A DNA stretch of 8,423 nucleotides. It comes from UBA1413 sp964472165 (lineage in GTDB: Bacteria > Bacteroidota > Bacteroidia > Bacteroidales > Prolixibacteraceae). Below the pieces are notes generated by a model. That model ran no database searches. It was not told the origin of the DNA and worked only from the letters and a program-made list of their open reading frames with translations. Each line of letters begins with the position of its first letter. Positions within the stretch are counted from its first letter, which is position 1. The stretch is taken from contig CAYYJE010000126.1 in the NCBI GenBank assembly GCA_964472165.1, positions 1-8,423 on the forward strand, in the 5' to 3' direction. Of this stretch, positions 5,883 to 8,423 are shown in pieces. Both the position numbers and the translations under genes were made by a program.

Positions 5883-6878
5883 TCATTGCTCATCCCATTT
5901 CAGTTGAACATCCGCTACTTTTTGATGTACTTCCCCGGCTAACACGGAAGTGAAGGCAGAGTCGTCAAGTAGCTCACAATGATGTTTTAAAAGCGTCCAC
6001 AACTTTTTAACCGCCTCTTTACCTGCCTCATCGTATATTTCTGCCGATGCCTTGTGCCAACGGCACTGGTACCATCCGTAATTGTTCGGGTACTGCTGTC
6101 CTATTTCGTCGTAACGGTTTTCAAGATCCTGCAAAGTGGTAAATTTCAGAGATGATTTGTTGGTAATGGCCAATACCATTTCCGGGAAAGCAGTTAAAGG
6201 AGACAATTGTTCCGGTTCATTTTCTGCAATATAGGTATGCAGAAACAGATTCACAAACAATTCCTGCATCCATTTTCGCTGCATGACCAGACTATCCTGG
6301 AAGTGGTAGGCATGCCCCAGTTCATGGATGGCCAGAAGGTCAAAGAAAGGTTCCATGGACAGTTGCCCCTCCTTACTTTGATAGGTTTTTTTGACGAGGT
6401 CAGCTATTCCTTCCGGGACCAATTCCATCGGGGGAATAAAACTCTTCCAGAAATCGTTGTCCTCCGATGCCACAATGAGGGTTTTGTTGTCAGAATAGTG
6501 AGGCATCCCGTACACCGGGAAACTGGTGTATTTGCTCCAATCCTGCGGGGAAAGGACCAGCAGGGTCACTTCAGGCCGGAACCACAGAACAGGGTCGTAG
6601 AAAAGCATGACCTTGTCCATTTGGCCGGCGATGCGGGTAGCTTTACCCAGGGTCCCGTCACTGTAATATACCTTTGACTGATGGTTCGGCAGATGATTCA
6701 GCCCGCTGAACCTTTGGGCATATATCCCGGTTGGGATAAGAAAAACAAAGCTGATGACCAGCCATCTCTCCCATCTTATGATTATTCCGGGCCCGCTTAA
6801 TACCCATTTTGTGAATTTACCCTCTGACGGGTTTTGTTCCGCGTTGTTCTTTGCAGAAAAAAATGATTTTGTTTTCAT
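5883..6878 (-). CDS. Putative HExxH zinc metallopeptidase, membrane-anchored or secreted
   Basis: A 331-residue protein I cannot assign to a named family. It has a zinc-protease motif HELGH (185-189: His185, Glu186, His189) within LLAIHELGHAYHF. Glu206 in WMQELF, 16 residues after the motif, is a candidate third zinc ligand, which would make it gluzincin-like. Residues 37-54 form a hydrophobic stretch ending in GIYAQ, suitable as an uncleaved anchor or a signal peptide cut after Ala54. It is preceded by an unusually long polar N-terminus of about 36 residues. I see no convincing later in-frame ATG, so either the long N-terminus is real or a non-ATG start is used. The catalytic part would lie outside the cytoplasm. 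It begins 58 bases after the dioxygenase stop, on the same strand. The substrate is unknown; it could also be a non-peptidase that keeps the motif. Confidence 0.75.
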   Translation of the reverse strand: MKTKSFFSAKNNAEQNPSEGKFTKWVLSGPGIIIRWERWLVISFVFLIPTGIYAQRFSGLNHLPNHQSKVYYSDGTLGKATRIAGQMDKVMLFYDPVLWFRPEVTLLVLSPQDWSKYTSFPVYGMPHYSDNKTLIVASEDNDFWKSFIPPMELVPEGIADLVKKTYQSKEGQLSMEPFFDLLAIHELGHAYHFQDSLVMQRKWMQELFVNLFLHTYIAENEPEQLSPLTAFPEMVLAITNKSSLKFTTLQDLENRYDEIGQQYPNNYGWYQCRWHKASAEIYDEAGKEAVKKLWTLLKHHCELLDDSAFTSVLAGEVHQKVADVQLKWDEQ

Positions 6879-6936
6879 ACGCTTTGTATCGGCTTATTCA
6901 TGCTTCTTACTCTAAAATCAAACAAGAGAGTCAGAT

Positions 6937-7761
6937 TTATTTTACCAGGACAGAGGTCATCGTCAGAGAACCCGCAATAGCTTTGTCGTTGAAAACTTCA
7001 GTTTCGTCCTTAGTTTCCCGCAACGCCAATACGTATAATAAGGGGAGGTAATGCTCAGGCGTAGGAATCGCCAGGTTGAAAGCACTACCCTCTTCCTGAT
7101 AACGAATCAGTTTTTTGATTTCGTTGTTTAAAATGTAATTTCTCATCTTTTCCTGCGCTTCCAGGGCCCAGTCATATCCAAACTCGTTGTGGATCCTGTC
7201 CCATGCTGCCCTTCTCAGATTATGGACCATATTTCCGCTGCCGATGATCAGAACGCCCTTATCCCTCAATGGGCGTAGCTGACATGCCAGATCGAAATGG
7301 CTTTGAGGACTCATCTCATCATTCAGACTCATTTGGATGACGGGCACATCCGCGTTGGGGAACAAGGGTTGCAGTACCGTCCAGGCTCCGTGGTCCAGTC
7401 CCCATTGGTAATCGAGTTGAATGTCGGTGGGATGCACAAGAAATTGGGTATGTCTGGCCAGCTCCGGACTTCCGGGGGCCGGGTATTGCATCTCAAACAA
7501 TTTCCGGGGGAAACCACCAAAGTCGTGAATAGTAGGCGGTTTTTCCATTGCTGTAACATAGGTACCATTTGTTTCCCAATGGGCAGAAATACAAAGGATA
7601 GCCAACGGTTTTGAGATTTCCTTTCCAATACGGGTAAAGTTCTTGTAAAACTCATTCTCAATCAGCGCATTCATGGGATTCCCGTGACCCAGGAACATGA
7701 CCGGCATCCTTTCTGTTTGCTGAAAACCGGCTATGATATTATTTAAGACATTAACTTCCAT
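6937..7761 (-). CDS. ygiD: 4,5-DOPA dioxygenase extradiol (YgiD/LigB family)
   Basis: A 274-residue cytoplasmic enzyme closely resembling E. coli YgiD, of the LigB-type extradiol ring-cleavage dioxygenases that act on catechols such as L-DOPA with a bound divalent metal. Conserved pieces are MPVMFLGHGNPMNAL (His26), ISAHWET (His61), PPTIHDFGGFP (75-85), YPAPGSPELA (93-102), GLDHGAWTVL (His124), GSGNMVHNLR (His180) and NPTPEHYLPLLY-like IPTPEHYLPLLY (His237). His26, His61 and His237 are the likely metal ligands, as in the family. The start at 7761 is favoured by a GGAG site 6 bases upstream and a -7-like box; a start at Met19 would match the E. coli N-terminus more closely. Length agrees with the family. 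The physiological substrate in bacteria is generally uncertain, and no neighbouring aromatic-degradation gene helps here. Confidence 0.92.
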   Translation of the reverse strand: MEVNVLNNIIAGFQQTERMPVMFLGHGNPMNALIENEFYKNFTRIGKEISKPLAILCISAHWETNGTYVTAMEKPPTIHDFGGFPRKLFEMQYPAPGSPELARHTQFLVHPTDIQLDYQWGLDHGAWTVLQPLFPNADVPVIQMSLNDEMSPQSHFDLACQLRPLRDKGVLIIGSGNMVHNLRRAAWDRIHNEFGYDWALEAQEKMRNYILNNEIKKLIRYQEEGSAFNLAIPTPEHYLPLLYVLALRETKDETEVFNDKAIAGSLTMTSVLVK

Positions 7762-7785
7762 TGACAGCTCCGGTCATTTTTGAAA

Positions 7786-7793
7786 CAAAGATT
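7786..7793 (-). promoter_or_regulatory. Near-consensus -7 box for the dioxygenase gene
   Basis: The minus strand reads AATCTTTG, one mismatch from TAnnTTTG, 24 bases before the ATG at 7761, the same spacing as the other boxes in this window. It suggests that the dioxygenase has its own promoter and is not read from the SMR gene upstream. Confidence 0.4.
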
Positions 7794-7915
7794 GGCACTT
7801 ACAAAACAATACCATAACGTCTTTTTGTAATTATTTGTTCATGGGTTCACACCAAACCGGAAAGGACCATAAGGCTGTCGGACAATGTGAGGAACTATGT
7901 CTCTTGATATAGTTT

Positions 7916-7940
7916 TCCTAAAGCTGAAGCTTCCTCAGGA
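7916..7940 (-). terminator. Possible hairpin downstream of the SMR gene
   Basis: On the minus strand, TCCT...AGGA encloses an inner AAGC/GCTT pairing with a 4-base loop, separated by unpaired bases, about 65 bases after the SMR stop. The structure is imperfect and only a short run of A/T follows, so terminator function is tentative. The rest of the 244-base gap between the SMR and dioxygenase genes shows nothing else I can name. Confidence 0.2.
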
Positions 7941-8005
7941 TATCTGTTTGATGATCATCGCCAAGGATGAATGTATGCTTTCCAAACTCAGTGAATCCGG
8001 TTCAT

Positions 8006-8332
8006 TTAGTGTGAGACGGCTTTCAGCCCGATAATCGAGCCGATTAAAGTTGCGAGGAAAAGGAGTCGCAAAAAAGTGGCCGGTTCACGAAACACAAAAA
8101 TACCCACCAGGGCAGTTCCGATAGCCCCAATGCCTGTCCAAACGGCATACGCAGTCCCGATAGGGAGGGTTTGGGTCGCTTTTACCAGCAAAACCATGCT
8201 GATGACAAGGGATACCAGAAAACCAGCGTACCACAGGATCATTTCAGTTCCGGCGGTTTCTTTTGCTTTTCCCAGACAGGACGCAAAGGCCACCTCAAAG
8301 AGTCCGGCCAGAATTAGAATAAACCAGTTCAT
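8006..8332 (-). CDS. SMR-family transporter, SugE/Gdx type
   Basis: A 108-residue, four-helix inner-membrane protein of the small multidrug resistance family, which works as an antiparallel dimer. It carries the essential Glu13 in helix 1 (AGLFEVAFA) and the subtype signature LPIGTAYAVWTGIGAIGTALVG (56-77), followed by FREPATFLRLLF and IGSIIGLK near the end. GTAYAVWTGIGAVG-type sequences mark the SugE/Gdx subgroup, whose characterised members export guanidinium ions and some quaternary ammonium compounds in exchange for protons. Ser45, Tyr62 and Trp65 correspond to binding-site residues of Gdx proteins, but position 16, Trp in those, is Phe here. The 91 bases upstream show no ykkC-type or mini-ykkC guanidine riboswitch that I can recognise. 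It stands alone in the window; substrate specificity is inferred from subgroup only. Confidence 0.9.
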   Translation of the reverse strand: MNWFILILAGLFEVAFASCLGKAKETAGTEMILWYAGFLVSLVISMVLLVKATQTLPIGTAYAVWTGIGAIGTALVGIFVFREPATFLRLLFLATLIGSIIGLKAVSH

Positions 8333-8423
8333 GCTGCCACTAATTCTCTTCTTTTTAAATTCATTACGGATTGTTAAATATCAATCCTATTTTTTCTTTG
8401 TAATCAAATTAAAAAGAAACAAT

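Noticed and set aside
6207..6677. Plus-strand open frame of 156 codons over the metallopeptidase gene
   Set aside because: Antisense to the gene with the HELGH motif, with no recognisable domain, promoter or ribosome site.
7897..8034. Small plus-strand ORF of 45 codons preceded by AGGA, starting in the gap and overlapping the end of the SMR gene
   Set aside because: No similarity I recognise, no promoter box, and it overlaps the SMR coding end by 29 bases on the opposite strand; probably chance. The minus strand here also holds only a short open stretch with no start.
8333..8423. Guanidine riboswitch upstream of the SMR gene
   Set aside because: The 91 available bases are A/T-rich and lack the paired ACGR-loop hairpins of the mini-ykkC class or a recognisable ykkC core; more upstream sequence is outside the window.

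Overview
The window looks like chromosomal DNA from a member of the Bacteroidota (probably Bacteroidales or a relative). The main reason is the promoter signature. Four gene starts sit 21-25 bases downstream of an exact or one-mismatch copy of the phylum's -7 box, TAnnTTTG. Typical sigma70 -35/-10 pairs and strong Shine-Dalgarno sites are rare. The protein families fit the same placement. I see no tRNA, rRNA, CRISPR array, insertion sequence or phage gene, and no gap between genes longer than about 245 bases.

Left part (1-2468): a divergent pair of transcription units. On the minus strand, running off the left edge, is the N-terminal 131 residues of an alpha/beta hydrolase of the monoacylglycerol lipase type. 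On the plus strand is a MATE-family efflux transporter, followed after 3 bases by a cytidylate kinase-like protein, so these two form a tight operon. The two opposing -7 boxes lie in the 75-base gap between the divergent starts.

Centre (2515-5254, minus strand): the most notable gene is a 737-residue fusion of a NifS/selenocysteine-lyase-type PLP enzyme with SelD (selenophosphate synthetase). It would couple release of selenium or sulfur from an amino acid to synthesis of selenophosphate in one polypeptide. A small two-helix membrane protein of unknown function lies 27 bases upstream and is probably co-transcribed. No other selenium gene (selA, selB, selC, selU, yqeB/yqeC) is in the window, so the use made of the selenophosphate cannot be read here.

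Right part (5252-8332, all minus strand): a DUF4256 protein, a membrane-anchored or secreted HExxH putative metallopeptidase, a YgiD-type extradiol dioxygenase (4,5-DOPA dioxygenase family), and a SugE/Gdx-type small multidrug resistance transporter. These appear to be separately transcribed housekeeping or accessory genes and not one pathway.

Best leads: the NifS-SelD fusion with its mixed lyase/desulfurase active-site signature; a MATE transporter whose first helix has Ala where an acidic coupling residue is normally found; and the uncharacterised metallopeptidase.
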